A DNA stretch of 64,000 bases, taken from NCBI RefSeq assembly GCF_025698545.1, contig NC_068571.1, forward strand, positions 48,765,733 through 48,829,732. Reading direction: 5' to 3'. Below the pieces are notes generated by a model. It ran no database searches and was not told where the DNA came from. It saw only the letters and a list, made by a program, of their open reading frames with translations. Source of the DNA: Gossypium raimondii. Lineage: Eukaryota; Streptophyta; Magnoliopsida; Malvales; Malvaceae. This document shows positions 1 through 13,095 of this stretch, in pieces. The translations under genes were made by a program, and so were the position numbers. The stretch's first letter is position 1. Every line of letters begins with the position of its first letter.

Positions 1-401
1 TCTGTTAGGCTAAATTAAGAATAGGGTTAATTCCATCAAAAGTCCTCGCATTATGACTGAAATTCTCTATTGGTCTTAAATTTCAAAACATAATTGAGAT
101 CTTCAAGTATCAATAACCTATTAATTTAGGCATCAATTCTAATTCAAATTGGAGCATATTTAACATCAAAATGAATGACTCAATTACATGGTTGATAAAA
201 GATACTAATAATTTAAGGATTCAACTAGAATATTTTAAAGTTTAAGGATCAATTTAAAAAGTAAATAGTAATTTGGAGATCTCTGGTACAAATAATCCAG
301 CAGAATGTTATCTGAAAGTGTGAAGCATGCTAGAAGTAGAGTCGAGTCTTCTGCTTTATGCTTTTCCTTAATTCTTAATTTATTTCATGTCATTTCTTAA
401 A
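1..401. other. AT-rich non-coding DNA
   Basis: I see no gene, RNA or clear element end here. The sequence is AT-rich, with short degenerate stretches like those inside the LTR-type repeats further on. It forms the left flank of the long inverted-repeat element that starts near 402. Confidence 0.5.
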
Positions 402-2437
402 GGCAAGAGTCAAATCCTTCCTCTTTCTATTGACTATTTTACCTATAAAGTCTCATTTCCAACTTTATTTACGAAAATGGACCAATTTTTTCATTATTTA
501 TTAGAACCGAAAATGACAAAACACGGTCACATAGGAGCATTTTTGGGTAAAATTTCAGCAAAACACGCCCTTGGAGGAGCGATTTTACCATGTCAGCACA
601 AAACACACTCATGACGTGGAAGCCTTTTACCCCACATTAGCAAAAACACGCTAACATGGGCACACTTTTGCCCGTTCTTAGATTAAATTTTCAAAAAAGG
701 TCATTTTTAAAAAAAATTATAAAAATAGACCAATTTTTTTGAAAACTTACGAGAATAAGCCTTTATAAAGACACAAAGTGGCAATACAATTTTTTGTTTT
801 ATTTTAAAGTGTTACCAATTAATATAGAAATAGAACTTACAAAGTAGATCTATATATAGACCCAAAGTCTCATTTTCCTTATTTTCTTAAGCAATATGAG
901 ATATGAGACATGTGTATATACAGACTCATGAATACGTTTACAGCTTGTTCCTAAACAATGTGAGATTCCTTCATCTTTTAACTAACAACATAAGATTAAA
1001 GGCTACACTATATTTTATATTTTTTACAAAAGTTAACATTTGTTACATTATAAATAAAAATTTTAAACTCTATAAGTAAAAAATTATAAAATATAAAATG
1101 AGTATGGTAAAATATTAAAAATAAACATTTTAAAAATACTAATAGTTGAGTGATCATTTTGTAAATTTTATAATTCGATAGCCAAAAATCATAGTTAAGT
1201 GACTACTAATGTAATTTAATCTAGATATAAAAATATGAAAATAATTATTATATTTTATGTATATTATATATTTCTATAAAAAACTTATTTAACATAATTA
1301 TATACTATGTTTAAACAGATTATCTATCAAGTCAAAATACATCTGAAATAAATTTATCAGCATTCATTAGGTGATGAAAATTAAATTAAAATTAGGACTA
1401 AAAATTATTGAGTATAGTAAAATATTAAAGTAAATAAATATTTAAAAAGATATATAATTTTTTAAATTACAAAAAATATAGTATTTGAGTACCAAATACT
1501 CACCATTTATTTATTAATCAAACATTCATAATATAAAATAAATTAAAAATTAAAATATAACTTCTAAATTTAAATAATGGAAAATCATTTTAAAAATTAG
1601 AATTGCATGTATATTAATTTCAAACATTTAAAATTGAATAGAAGATTATTGCATGTACAAGTTTCATATGTGCAATTTATTCTTTTTTAATAGTCCTTTG
1701 TATATGCTAACAATTCTAAAATGCAACAAGATTAAAGATCTCAAAAGATAATTTTATAATATGAGAAAATGTTAACAAAATATAAAAAAATAGAAATTGT
1801 TTTGTAAAAAATTATAAAATATAGTGTAGCCTTTAATCTTATGTTGTTAGTTAAAGAGGAAGGAATCCCATATTGTTTAGGAACAATTTGCAAAACTATT
1901 CATAAGTCTATATATGCATATGTCTCATATCCTACATTATTTAAGAAAATAAGAAAAATAAGACTTTGGGTCTATATAAAGATCTACTTTGTAAGTTTTA
2001 TTTCCTTATTAATTGGTGTCACCTTAATAAATTTTTTTTTTTTGCTATTTTGGGTCTTTATAAAGGCTTATTCTTTGTAAATTTTCAAAAAAACTGGTCT
2101 ATTTTTATAATTTTTTTAAAAAATGACATTTTTTGAAAATTTAATTTGAGAACGGGCACAAGTGTGCCCATGTCAGCGTGTTTTTGCTGACACGAGTTAA
2201 AACGCTTCCATGTCAGAGCGTTTTGTGCTGACATGGCAAATTTGCTTCCCCAAGGGCGCGTTTTGCTGAAATTTCACTTAAAAACGCTCTTGTGTGAACG
2301 CGCTTTGTCATTTTCAGCCCTTTCTGGTAAACAATGAAAAAATTGGCTCATTTCAGTAAATAAAGTTGGAAATTGGCCATTATAGATAACATAGTCCTTT
2401 TTATCTAAAGAAAGATTGGGGCTTTAATAATTTAGCC
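402..2437. mobile_element. Foldback element with arms of about 630 bp
   Basis: The left arm (about 402-1033) reappears as an inverted complement in the right arm (about 1806-2437). Matching landmarks include the GC-richer block at 550-670 against 2150-2280, and the AACAACATAAGATTAAAGGC stretch near 985 against its complement near 1830. The roughly 770-bp centre is AT-rich and has no coding potential. Long terminal inverted repeats without a transposase suggest a non-autonomous foldback or Mutator-like element. The ends appear to begin with GGC, but the 9-bp flanks match poorly (5 of 9), so the exact boundaries and superfamily are uncertain. The short ORFs inside are chance readings. Confidence 0.75.
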
Positions 2438-4955
2438 TTTAAAAAGAAAAAAAAAGGCACGATGTTGATTTAAAAACAAAAAGATAAAAGACAATTTTAG
2501 TATTTTTTGGTGGTTTTTAAAATGTTTATTTAAAAATTACTAAAAATATATGTCCAAAATGACTACGAATTTGTCTAGGTTCATTTACAATGTGCGTTTT
2601 TAGTATTTTTTAATATATTTTAAAAAATTCAAATGATTATGCGACATTCTGATAATCTCTTAATGGTGTTAGAAAAAAAAACTATTTTGTTTGACGAAAT
2701 TCAAGTTTGAGGAATCATATGAATAGAAAAAAGTTCGAAGACCAAGTTGAGAAAAATTATCAAATTGACGAGAGTAAGGGCTAGTTTAGTATTGCTTTTG
2801 AAAAGTTTGGTTTAAGATTTAAGAGTTTAGTATTATTGTGAAAAAAGTATTTTTGAGAAATAAAATGTTCATTTTAGACATGATGTTAAATTAAAAAAAA
2901 TTAAATGATGTTCTAATTTGTTAATATTATGATATTTCAATAAAATAAAATAAAATAAAATAAAAGTTTATTGTAACTCATCATTAATAATTTGGATATA
3001 AAAATATAAAATTGAAGTAATTTTAAGCAATTAATGTTAATTACTTGTAAAAATTTATTTGAATATATAAATCATATTTTAAATATTAAAATAGAGCCAT
3101 TACAATTTCAAATGTTACATATTTCATATAAATATTACATAAAAATATATTGAATTATAAATGAAGGTTAAAAATAAGGACGAAATCAAAAGTTCTTGAT
3201 TGGGGACCAAGATAAAATACAAATCATTGAGGGTTAAATCTAAAAAAATTATTGTAAAAAAAAGTTAAATTAAATTGATAATTTTTAACGAAGTTTAAAA
3301 TTGCAATACAATCCTTTTATTCAGGGGATCAAGGCCCTTACCTGCCTTTTTAGATTGCCCGTCATTGATTTCAAATGTGTTTTTTCTTTTTACATTTAAG
3401 TCCAAAATCACTTTTTAATTTAAAAAAATTTAATTTATACTTTTAAAAAGTAAATAACTTTTTCGTAAAAAGAAAAAGAGAGCATGAAAATCATGATAAT
3501 TATAATAAATTGACAAATTTAAGTGTAATTAAAGAAAAAGGAAGAACAGCCAAAGAGACCGTACTGCCCCTATCATCCCCATCTACATTCAATCCCAACC
3601 AATTTGAACGAGTTATTACTTTCAAAGAACTATACAAATTTAATAAAAGCAATCAACTCGTTTATATTTTCTAAACCTTGTTTTCAGTAAAAATATTTTT
3701 AAATTTCGAGTGTTTAAATAATTAATTATAATTTTATAATAATTTTATTAAATACCATTTTAGAATTAATTTAAATTATAATAAATAACAACTCATTGCT
3801 AATATTATTATATTTTTTGAACAATTAATATAAATTATTTATAATTTATAATTTATACATATGAGGACTATGATTTCACATCAAAATTGATTTGACTTGA
3901 AAACGATTTTGAAAAGGAATGAAAAACGAGGCATTAAAGAAGGAAAACCATCACTTGTGGTAAATAAGAGACAATGGTTGGACAAGATTAGCCCACGTCA
4001 TGGTCGTAAAAATCCATTCTTTTAATTTTATTTTATAAAATTTTATGAAATTAAAATACACATAATGAATAATTTACCATCTCGCTTACATCTTAATTTT
4101 ATTTTACTTTTAATTTTCAAAATTTAACTGAATGATTAAAATTTTAATAGTATTAGCATCACATTTAACATTGCACTCCATGTATATTAATGTAATTTGC
4201 CTAAATTTTGAAGGAGAATGGTTAAAGTGATAAAAAAAGGACTAAGTGATAAAATGAGTAAATATTAGGGCCTAAATTAATAATTATCTAATTTAAAATT
4301 GGTATAAAGACAAATTTAGCTCCTCACTTTTACCATTTTGTGACTTTGCCCATTATTCTTTTCTTTCTTTTTTATAGTTTCCACTCTCAACTTCAAATTT
4401 CAGTTAAATTAGTTTTTTTAAATAAAAAATTACTTGAATTGCTATAATTTGACGGCACGCATGATAGTCTACCTATATTTCATCTGCTAACATAAATAAT
4501 TTTAAATATTTTTAAAATTTATTAATAGTTTTATTTTTTATGAATTGTACATGTATTGCATGAGAATGATCACGTCACTATTATTAAAATTTTAATGCTT
4601 CAATTAATTTTTTAATTAAATTAAAAATTAAAATTAAAAATTAAAAAATTAAAAAGAAATAAGATAAAAATAAAAAAATAAATATTAAAAATAAAAATTA
4701 TCATTATGCCTTGAACTTGCTAGAAGTGTACAGTACATATATACCTATGCATTTGTCACTATCAAATTTGAAGGACCAAGAAAGTCAAACATATGCATGC
4801 AAACCTGCAATAATTTAATGCTTGGTTGGCCAAATATTATACTGACTACCCTACCCTTAATTGTTTTTGTTTTCATTTTAAGGGGATATAGCTGAGGTCA
4901 GTCATGCCTCATGCACATGTTAATGCAACTTAAAAACAAAACAAAAAATTATTAC
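2438..4955. other. AT-rich intergenic region without a recognisable gene
   Basis: No coding region or RNA gene is visible in this 2.5-kb stretch. It has A/T runs, a short AAAAT tandem tract near 2940 and a segment near 2775-2880 whose TTTAGTATT motifs resemble the ends of the MITE at 63577-63727. The latter may be a decayed relative. Confidence 0.5.
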
Positions 4956-5308
4956 GGTTAAAATATGTCATAAGTCCTTATACTCTTTACAAATTAAGAA
5001 TTTAGTCTATATATTTTCATTTTTAAAAATTTAATCTTTTTATTTTTCATATTTTAAAATTTTGGTCCAGTTATTAATATTGTTAAATTTTTTGTTAAGT
5101 TTATTAATGTGGAATTTTGAAATAATTAAAGAAACTCATTAGGTAGTTATGTAATTAAAACAATGACGTTGTAATAAATCATAATTTAATAAAATACTTT
5201 TTAACAATTGGGCTTGAATTTTGAAATTTAAAAAGTAAAAAGAATTAAATTTCTAAAACTAAAATCTAAATTTATGAAAAATATGGGGATTTATGAGATA
5301 TTTTAACC
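4956..5308. repeat. MITE-like inverted repeat, about 353 bp
   Basis: The left end GGTTAAAATATGTCATAAGT is mirrored by the right end, which reads GGTTAAAATATCTCATAAAT on the other strand. Similarity continues inward for roughly 100 bp on each side. There is no coding capacity. The flanks show no convincing target duplication, so the superfamily is not assigned. This is a typical decayed MITE. Confidence 0.65.
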
Positions 5309-7290
5309 AAAAACTAAAGTCGGAAGTATTATGGAATGGAGCCATGAGATGAGGTAACCAATGTCGCATGCTGATGTATATATGGTTCATTCGTGAATGC
5401 ATGGCCTCGAATCGTTATCCTTTTTCAGCTCAATTTGGCAGAATCAAGTAAGGTTCGAGTCATAACTACCCGATGAATAACCGACACGTGATGCAAAAGA
5501 GTGGATTGAACCCAAAAATTCATGCAAAAGAGCGCAAGGCGAACTCAAAACCTTTAAGATATAGAAGTTACACAAGTATACACTATAAGTTAGGAGTAAC
5601 CTGACACTTTAAAAATTAAAATAAATTTCAAATTTCCAGTTAATCGAATTGAGTTATTTGAATAAGTAATTAAGTTTCAAGTTTGAATCGAGTTGAACTT
5701 TATAATTATTGAATAACTCACATAACTGATTAGTGTAAATTTATAAAATTCCAAATTATATATATTTTAAAAAAATAAAATTAAAAATCTAAAAATATAT
5801 CAAAAAGTTCAAAAAATTTTAAAATAATAATTTTGGGTATCTAAATAAGTAAATTAACGATTTAATTCATCGTACTAAAGTATCTTTTTTTAATCTTATT
5901 TTACTTTAATAGAGTTTTCAAATATATATGCTTTAAAATAGAATTAGTTATATGATAACAAGATGCTAATTTAATATGTTTAGTTTTTTTTTTAATTTAA
6001 CTCGAATAATTTTACTTGACGCAATTTAAAAATTTTCAAATTGAGTTAGAATAATAAAACAAGACTCCTCAACTCGATTAACTCAAAATGTTTTCACTCG
6101 ATTCGATCGAACGCTCATCCTTAATCCATGTTGTATCTTGGTTGCCCAAAATACCTCTATCAAGATACATGAACCTTTTATGTTCAATTTAATCAAACAC
6201 TCACTCTCCACATGCTTTTACTCTCAAACAACCATGAACCTTTTACTCGCTTTCGCTCTTCGACGACTTTAAAAGATGCTTCTAAACTCTCTTCAAAACC
6301 AAAAAGACACATCCTTCAAAATATAAAACTTACATACCATCACTATATACATTTTCGTATCATAGTCTTAAGGCACAAAACTTAGCATTATAACGTATAA
6401 ACACAACCAAAACTAAAATGGCCTCGAATACATCTAAACCTGTAGTAATGTATGCATTATCATAACTGACGATATACATGACACAACCATGAACCAAAAT
6501 TAAAATATTCACATTAAAATGGTAGATGCTTTCTTGATTTGACGCAACTCGAAGTACAACTCTTTCTTTTTCTCGAGATCAATTACCTACGTACAAAAAC
6601 ATCAAATTTCATGTGCTGAGCTTTCCTCAAAACTCATACAAACTCTAACATAGGCATATAAAATACTTTATAAGTTATAACTATTAACAGCAAATTTAAA
6701 TAGTATCTTATGCATTTCATCATTGTGACGTTCTAGGTAGGCTCTCATGTATGCCAACACGTACTCTATTCTAAGATTAATTCGTGTTCTTTAGATGTGG
6801 GTTCACTTACATGATGATACGAACACCCCACGTGCAAACTCATACGGAGATGCGAACCCTCCACGCGCGGGCCCACACAAGTGAACTATACAAGTTATCA
6901 CTGTTAGAGTAAAGAGGATCGAGTCGATCTCAGTCGAATAGTTGAGTAACAGGTCGATAATAGCGAATACCATAACAATGTATCTCTTCAATCTTTTAAT
7001 TTTTGTTATTAAGCTTTAATCCTTGTATCTCTTGAAATACTATATGTCGTAAAGCTATATGTCACCTTTACGAGTCTATTAGAAAATTTTAACAATCTTT
7101 TCTCTTTTTATGCTAAGTATACTATTAAGGACTTTGACTATACTATTGGCTATCATAACTATCTTTATACTCTCTTATTAGCTTTTAGCACTTTGTAAAC
7201 TTCTTGCCATGTTTTATATTATTTATTTTCATAACAACTTTTATACACTTCTTTTGAACTCTATGATCATCTTTTAGCTTTGAGAACTCT
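5309..7290. other. Non-coding region with a dispersed repeat copy (about 5615-6115)
   Basis: From about 5615 to 6115 there are repeated variants of an 'AACTCGA...TTGAGTTA' word, ending in CTCGATTCGATCGAACGCTC. A related copy lies at 15450-15775, so this is a dispersed repeat family. The stretch 6116-7290 is non-coding. I see no gene in it, and the 62-codon reading frame at 6803-6991 has no family signature. Confidence 0.5.
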
Positions 7291-7295
7291 CTTTG

Positions 7296-9835
7296 TGTAA
7301 CACCCCTATACTCGACCCGGTCGCCGAGTCAAGGCATCAGGATGTCACATTCGTTACCGAAGCAACTATTGAAAATTTCAAATCAATGTATCATATTATT
7401 TGATTAATATAGATCATTAACTCATTTCAGTAATAATTAAATTTACGATAGAACTAATTATGAGTTAAAGGAGCTCATTAAAACATCCACAATTGATCAA
7501 AGGCCAAATTGTATAGTTCATAAAAAAATTTGAACTGTCGTCGCGACGTTGGGGTTTCCACATCGTGACATGGTGAACTTGTCATCGTGACGCCGTCTCC
7601 ATTTTTCTACAAGTTCCACTCTTTATTTTTATTTATTTATTTTTTATATCTTTACCTGAACCGTATTCAGATGTCATAACCGCCACTTCATTTTACATAT
7701 CATCCACTTACATCTATTTCTAATCTCAAGTCCTCATAAAAACTCAATCAAAGATAACAAAGTTTACAAAAATTAACACAAATATTAAAGTTTTACAAAT
7801 AAGACCATTGGAGGACTTGCAATTTCAAAGTAGTTTACCCACTTTATGTATATTTCATAATTATTTCTAAATTGTGCCAATCAATTTAATTCTTCATAAA
7901 ATTTTAGAATTCAATATCACATCAATTAACAATTATTCACTTATTATTTTATCAATTCGTTTAAACATATTCACATGTATTAATCATTCCATCACTTACA
8001 ACCATTTGAAATATTTCAAATTCATCTACTATATATATTCATATATATTTTCCTCCTCCTCCTCTCCATTCCACATCCTTTATGTATATATTTATTAGAA
8101 TCTTTAGTTTTAGTATATAACATGCTTATATGTAACATTGTCTATAATTCCACTATTTACTTATATGTTCATATCAAAGTTGTCCACTTGAATCATAGTC
8201 ACTAAATTATTTATATCTTGAGCTACGAAATTCAAATTAAGATCCTCTTGATGTTTTTGAAACTAGGCTCAGAGATATCTTTTTATCATAAAAATTTTAG
8301 AATTTATAATTTAGCCAATCAAGACGATAAATTACTCAAATTTGTCCCTATTACATTTGCTTTGTGACTTGACCTTTCTTTACTAAAAATTAATTATCTC
8401 TTAGTACGGGGTTTGGATGATTTTTTTCGTTTTTTCTATTGAAAATAGACTCATTAATAATTTAAACATATAAATTTAAACTCATAATCATTTTTTTTAC
8501 AATTTTTATGATTTTTCAAAGTCAGAACAGGGGAACTCGAATCCACTCCGACCTTGTTTCATGAAAATTAATATATCTCAAACTATAAAATCCCTTTTCT
8601 TTCACCGTTTCTTCCATATGAAACTAGACTCAATAAGCTTTAATTCCATATTTAATTAAATATCTAACTAAAGTTCTATAATTTTAGGTGAATTTTCAAA
8701 GTTAAGTCAAACTGTTTTAATGAAAATATTTTCTTTTCCAAGGTTCTTTGCACTATCTTTCATTCAATCACACATAATTGCCATAGTTTTGATTACTATA
8801 CAATTTAGCCACTTATGTTTATGTGTAGATTACATATTCATTTCTTAATCTTAGTACTTTTCACCATACAAATTACATTCTCTCTTACCAATTTAGTGTT
8901 TTAAGTCTATTCTTCATCAAATACTTTCTATTTCTAGTATTTAGATTAAATACATGTTTCATACATCTCACTAAAACATCTTTAACTCAATCTATTGAAA
9001 TACAAGTAGGTTTAATGTGAAACTTACCTCCTTTGTCAAGAATTTCTTCATTTCTTCTTCATTTCCATGCATTTCTCAACTTTCATCTACTATTTTCTTG
9101 CTTCTAAATTGATGAACATATTCTCTAGAATATCTACTTCATCTTCTCTCTTTAATATCTAAGGAAATTTTCAAAAAATTTGGGTAAAAATGTAAGTTTT
9201 CATGGCAAAGGACTAAATTGTAAAGAAAAGAAAACTTCCTTTCTCACCCTTTGGCTCACGTTGGAAAGATGATAAATTTCCTTCATCCTTCCTTTCTTTT
9301 TATACTACCATTTTCTAAATAAAATAATAATAAATATCTAAGTAAAATATTAATAAAATAATATTTAACTAATTAATTAAAAAAATTACCAAAATATCAT
9401 CAACATCATCATTACATTCTAGAATTCTCCCTCTTTCTAATTGACCATTTTACCCTTTATGATCTTTCAAAATTCCATCCTTGAATCATCACTTAATTTG
9501 GTAAAATTGCAATTTAGTCCCTCACAATTCTTCACCTATTCAATTTGGTCCCTACATGTCAATTCCATATCTTAGTAAATTGGATTATATTCACTTTTGG
9601 TCCTTCAAATTTCTCATTTTTACACTTTGATCCGCTAAATTTTGAATATTTACACTTGAGAAAAAACTTTTCACATATTTACGATTTAGTCCCTTCCTTA
9701 ATACATCATGTCATGCTTCTTGATTTAACTCTCTTTTGAGATCTTGCAACTTTCATTTTCTTTGATCTTATGCCTTATTTCGTTAAGATTTTATCTCATA
9801 TTATTTACGACCAAAGGGGTTTTGAGGTTGTTACA
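7296..9835. mobile_element. Solo LTR (2540 bp) with 5-bp target duplication CTTTG
   Basis: The element begins TGTAACACCCC and ends GGTTGTTACA, so the ends are the TG...CA inverted pair of an LTR. It is flanked by perfect direct repeats CTTTG at 7291-7295 and 9836-9840. No gag-pol sequence, primer-binding site or second LTR is present, which fits a solo LTR left by unequal recombination. Long LTRs starting TGTAACACCC are, as I recall, typical of plant Ty3/gypsy chromoviruses, but that lineage call is an inference. Compared with the copies at 9966 and 25255, this one seems inverted, because its pyrimidine-rich words such as TTTAGTCCC lie on the + strand. Confidence 0.85.
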
Positions 9836-9965
9836 CTTTGTATTTTATGAAGCTTTAGAGAATTTTTCTTGGTCTTGGATCTTTATCTATGTATGTTTTT
9901 ACCAAAATTTTGGTAAGCCTTGAGAAAATTTTTGACTATGCTATGATCTTTCCCTTAAGTAATAC
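9836..9965. other. 130-bp spacer between two solo LTRs
   Basis: This spacer carries the right target repeat of the first LTR (CTTTG) and the left target repeat of the second (AATAC). It is a remnant of the older sequence into which both elements inserted. Confidence 0.6.
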
Positions 9966-12691
9966 TGTAACGACCCAAAATCCGTGGGCACCGGAAAAGT
10001 ATATTATCGGGCTTCCGTCTTAGTAAAATGAGTCATAAATAATTATTAGAAGTAATTATGAGTTTAGTTGAGTGCTTAATTAGGTGAATTTAGTCTAATT
10101 AAGAATAATTAGGAGAAAAGGATCAAATCGAATAAAGAGTGAAAGTCTAATTATAAATTAAAAGAAAGTAAAAAGGGCTAAAGTGACAATTAAGCCACTT
10201 ACATGGAAAGAGGCGGCATACATGCGTTAAATTCAAGACTTATTTAAGTTATATATAAATATTATATGTATATAATAATAATTATTATTATTATTTATTT
10301 AAATTGCAATTTATATTAATTGTATTATTTTATTATGGAATAAATTAAAATTAAGACAAATGTGTGGTGATAAGATGGTACAAGTGTAATAATGTATAAA
10401 TATACACTTGTATTATAATTATTAATTACTTAAAATTTAAGTAAAATATATTAATTAATTAATTAATTATATTATGAGATTTTTATTTGGTAAACAAATT
10501 AAATAGTGACAATTGTATGGTGTTGATGGTGTACAAATGTGAATATATGATTGAATATTTAATAGATATTTAGAATAAATATATTATTATAGTATAAAGT
10601 AAATAAAATAAAAGGAAATAAAAACAAAGCAAAAGAAAAGAAACAGAATAGAAAGAACAAAGAAACAGAGAAAGAGACGAAACAGAGGAGAAACAGGGGA
10701 GAAAGAAGAAAAAGAAAGAAAAAGGGAAAATAGGGTTTTTAAAGCTTGGAATTTAACTTGGTAAGTCAATCAAGTCCTTTTCTTTTAATTTGGATGTTTT
10801 AGAAGTTTAAAACAAAGTTTTGTTGAAAATAAGTTGAGGTTTTGGAAGTTAATAGATTTTTTTTTAGTAGGGTTTATGTTGATTAAATGATGGAATTAAG
10901 GGTTTAATTGATAGTAATTTTGTTTGGAATTGAATAACGGATTGAATTGTAAACTAAACTATAAATTTTGAAATCTAAGGATTAAATTGAAATAAATTCG
11001 AAATTATGAAAATATGATAAAAATTAGATAATTAAATGTGAGTTTGGCAAGAAATTGAGTAGTAAGAAGGTATGAATTGAGAAAAGAAAGTATATAGGTT
11101 TAGTTAGGATTAAATTGAAGTTAAAGTAAAAGTTAGATGAAAATTTCAGCAAATAATTTGTGTTATGCTAATGATTATGGAAATTATCTTAAATTTTTTC
11201 GTAGCTAATATCGCACCGAGGCATCCACAAGGAAAGGAAAAGAAAAAGTGGTCGAGGAATAAACACGAGAATCACGGTTTGTATCACTATAATTCATATA
11301 TATTTTGTTATTATTAAGTGTTTAATTTGCTAATTATGTGTGGTAAGTATTATAAGGTAAGTGTTTAATAAATGATAATTTATAATGTGGTATTGAAATT
11401 TAAACCAAACCGAATGAATTATGAAATCTTGGATATTGTTTTGAGTCTTGTGTGAATTGTGAAAATCTGAATATTGTTATGTATATTGCATTAAATTGTG
11501 AAATTACTGAAGTAATAAATTCTTGTATCTTGTGAAACTGATTGAAATAAGGAATTTATAATCGATACTGAACTAAGATGGAAATTGTATTGAAAAGTGA
11601 ATTAAATACCCTATTAACTAGTCGGGCTAGTCGGATATAGTTGGCATGCCATAGGATATGGAAGAGTACGGGGTATTTGCCACCATCGATTAGGCACTTA
11701 TGTGTAGAATCTTTATCTTATTCTTATCGTATTCGGTTCGGCACTTTGTGTGTCGAATATTATTCTTATTCTGCAATTCTGGAATTCATCATTTCTTGGT
11801 GTGTTTGGTTGGAACGTGTATCCATGAGTCCGAGTCAAGTTAATAGGGATAAATGAAATAAATTCTTGATAAAAACTAATCTCGAATGATATATTATATG
11901 TGAAGAGTGAAATTTTAAATAAAGAAATAAGAATGATATTTATATATAATTAATTGCTAATATTAAAAGATTGAATTGTTTCTTAGTAGTGATAATTGTA
12001 ATGAAAAGTATGTGTGTGATTTAATGTATTTAATTATAAATTGAATTATAGTGATACCATGAGTATATGCATACTCGGTGTCGCAGTTGTTTCCGTCTTG
12101 CAGTTGTAGAGGTCAAGTACTGATCCAGCATCCAAAACCAGACCCGACTTCAGCAAACTTTTGGTGATGTATATTTTCCTTGGTAATGTGGCATGTACAT
12201 AGGATGTGTATAAATGTTATTATGTTTTAGTATGAATGATTAAAAATGTTAGTAGTATAAGTTTATGAATTATAATGAAAGAAGTTTATCGATCTTTATT
12301 TAATTTATTACATTGTTAAATTTAAATTGATATTATGTTGATTAAGTTGATTAGAAGGTATTTAGAATAGGAATTGAGAATGTGAAATGAATTGGTTGAA
12401 TTGGTTGAGATTGGAAATACTATGGTTTTAATTGCAGGAGGTATTATGCAAAAATAAGCCAAAATGCTGCCGAAATTTTGTAAAAAAAAAAAAAAATCTC
12501 GGAGTATTTGAACGAGTTTCATTTCACTTTTTCATTCATGTGTTGAACTTCAAAAGTTTATTATATGGATTTAGTTATACAATTATATTACAATTGCTAT
12601 TTTATTATGAATTATTCGTAAACTGTTTGATATGTCTGGTAATGCCTCGTAACCCCGTTCCGGTGACGGTTTGGGGTTAGGGGGTGTTACA
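9966..12691. mobile_element. Solo LTR (2726 bp) with 5-bp target duplication AATAC
   Basis: The element starts TGTAACGACCC and ends GGGGGTGTTACA. Perfect direct repeats AATAC flank it at 9961-9965 and 12692-12696. The complement of the right end (TGTAACACCCCCTAACCCC) resembles the start of the element at 7296, so they belong to one broad family of TGTAACA...TGTTACA LTRs. No protein domain, primer-binding site or polypurine tract is seen. A purine-rich stretch at 10590-10740 and a GC-richer block at 12060-12160 are internal landmarks. It is best read as a solo LTR; a non-autonomous element without recognisable internal domains cannot be excluded. Confidence 0.85.
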
Positions 12692-12796
12692 AATACTATA
12701 ATGCACTATATTTCCATCTATCATACACAACAATATACATACATATATAACGGTTTAGCCAATAATAGTATTATAAAGGCTCTTGTATTAGGAGGT

Positions 12797-13095
12797 AGAT
12801 TACATTTTACTCCCTCTACTCAAAAAATGAGCAAATTGGGACCTCATACATTATATAAAATAGTAAATTAATCCTTTATGTTAAAATTTTTATCTATTTG
12901 TACTGTTAAAAACTAGAGTGGCTAATAAAATCATAAGATAATATAACACATGGCGTGCCACATGTACCTCATGCTGATCAATTTTTAATAGTAAAAATAG
13001 ATGGAATTTTTAATAGAAGAATTAATTTGCTCTTCGATCTAACGTAGAAGAACTAATTTCTCCATATTTTGAGTAAAATAGGCAAAATGTAATCT
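12797..13095. repeat. MITE-like inverted repeat, about 299 bp
   Basis: The left end AGATTACATTTTACTC is mirrored by AAAATGTAATCT at the right end. Further inward, 'CTCAAAAAATGAG' and 'CCATATTTTGAGTAAAAT' also correspond in inverted orientation. It is non-coding, and I could not fix a target duplication. Confidence 0.65.

Noticed and set aside
10587..10769. Phe/Ser-rich minus-strand frame
   Set aside because: Translation of a purine-rich tract inside a solo LTR; low complexity only.
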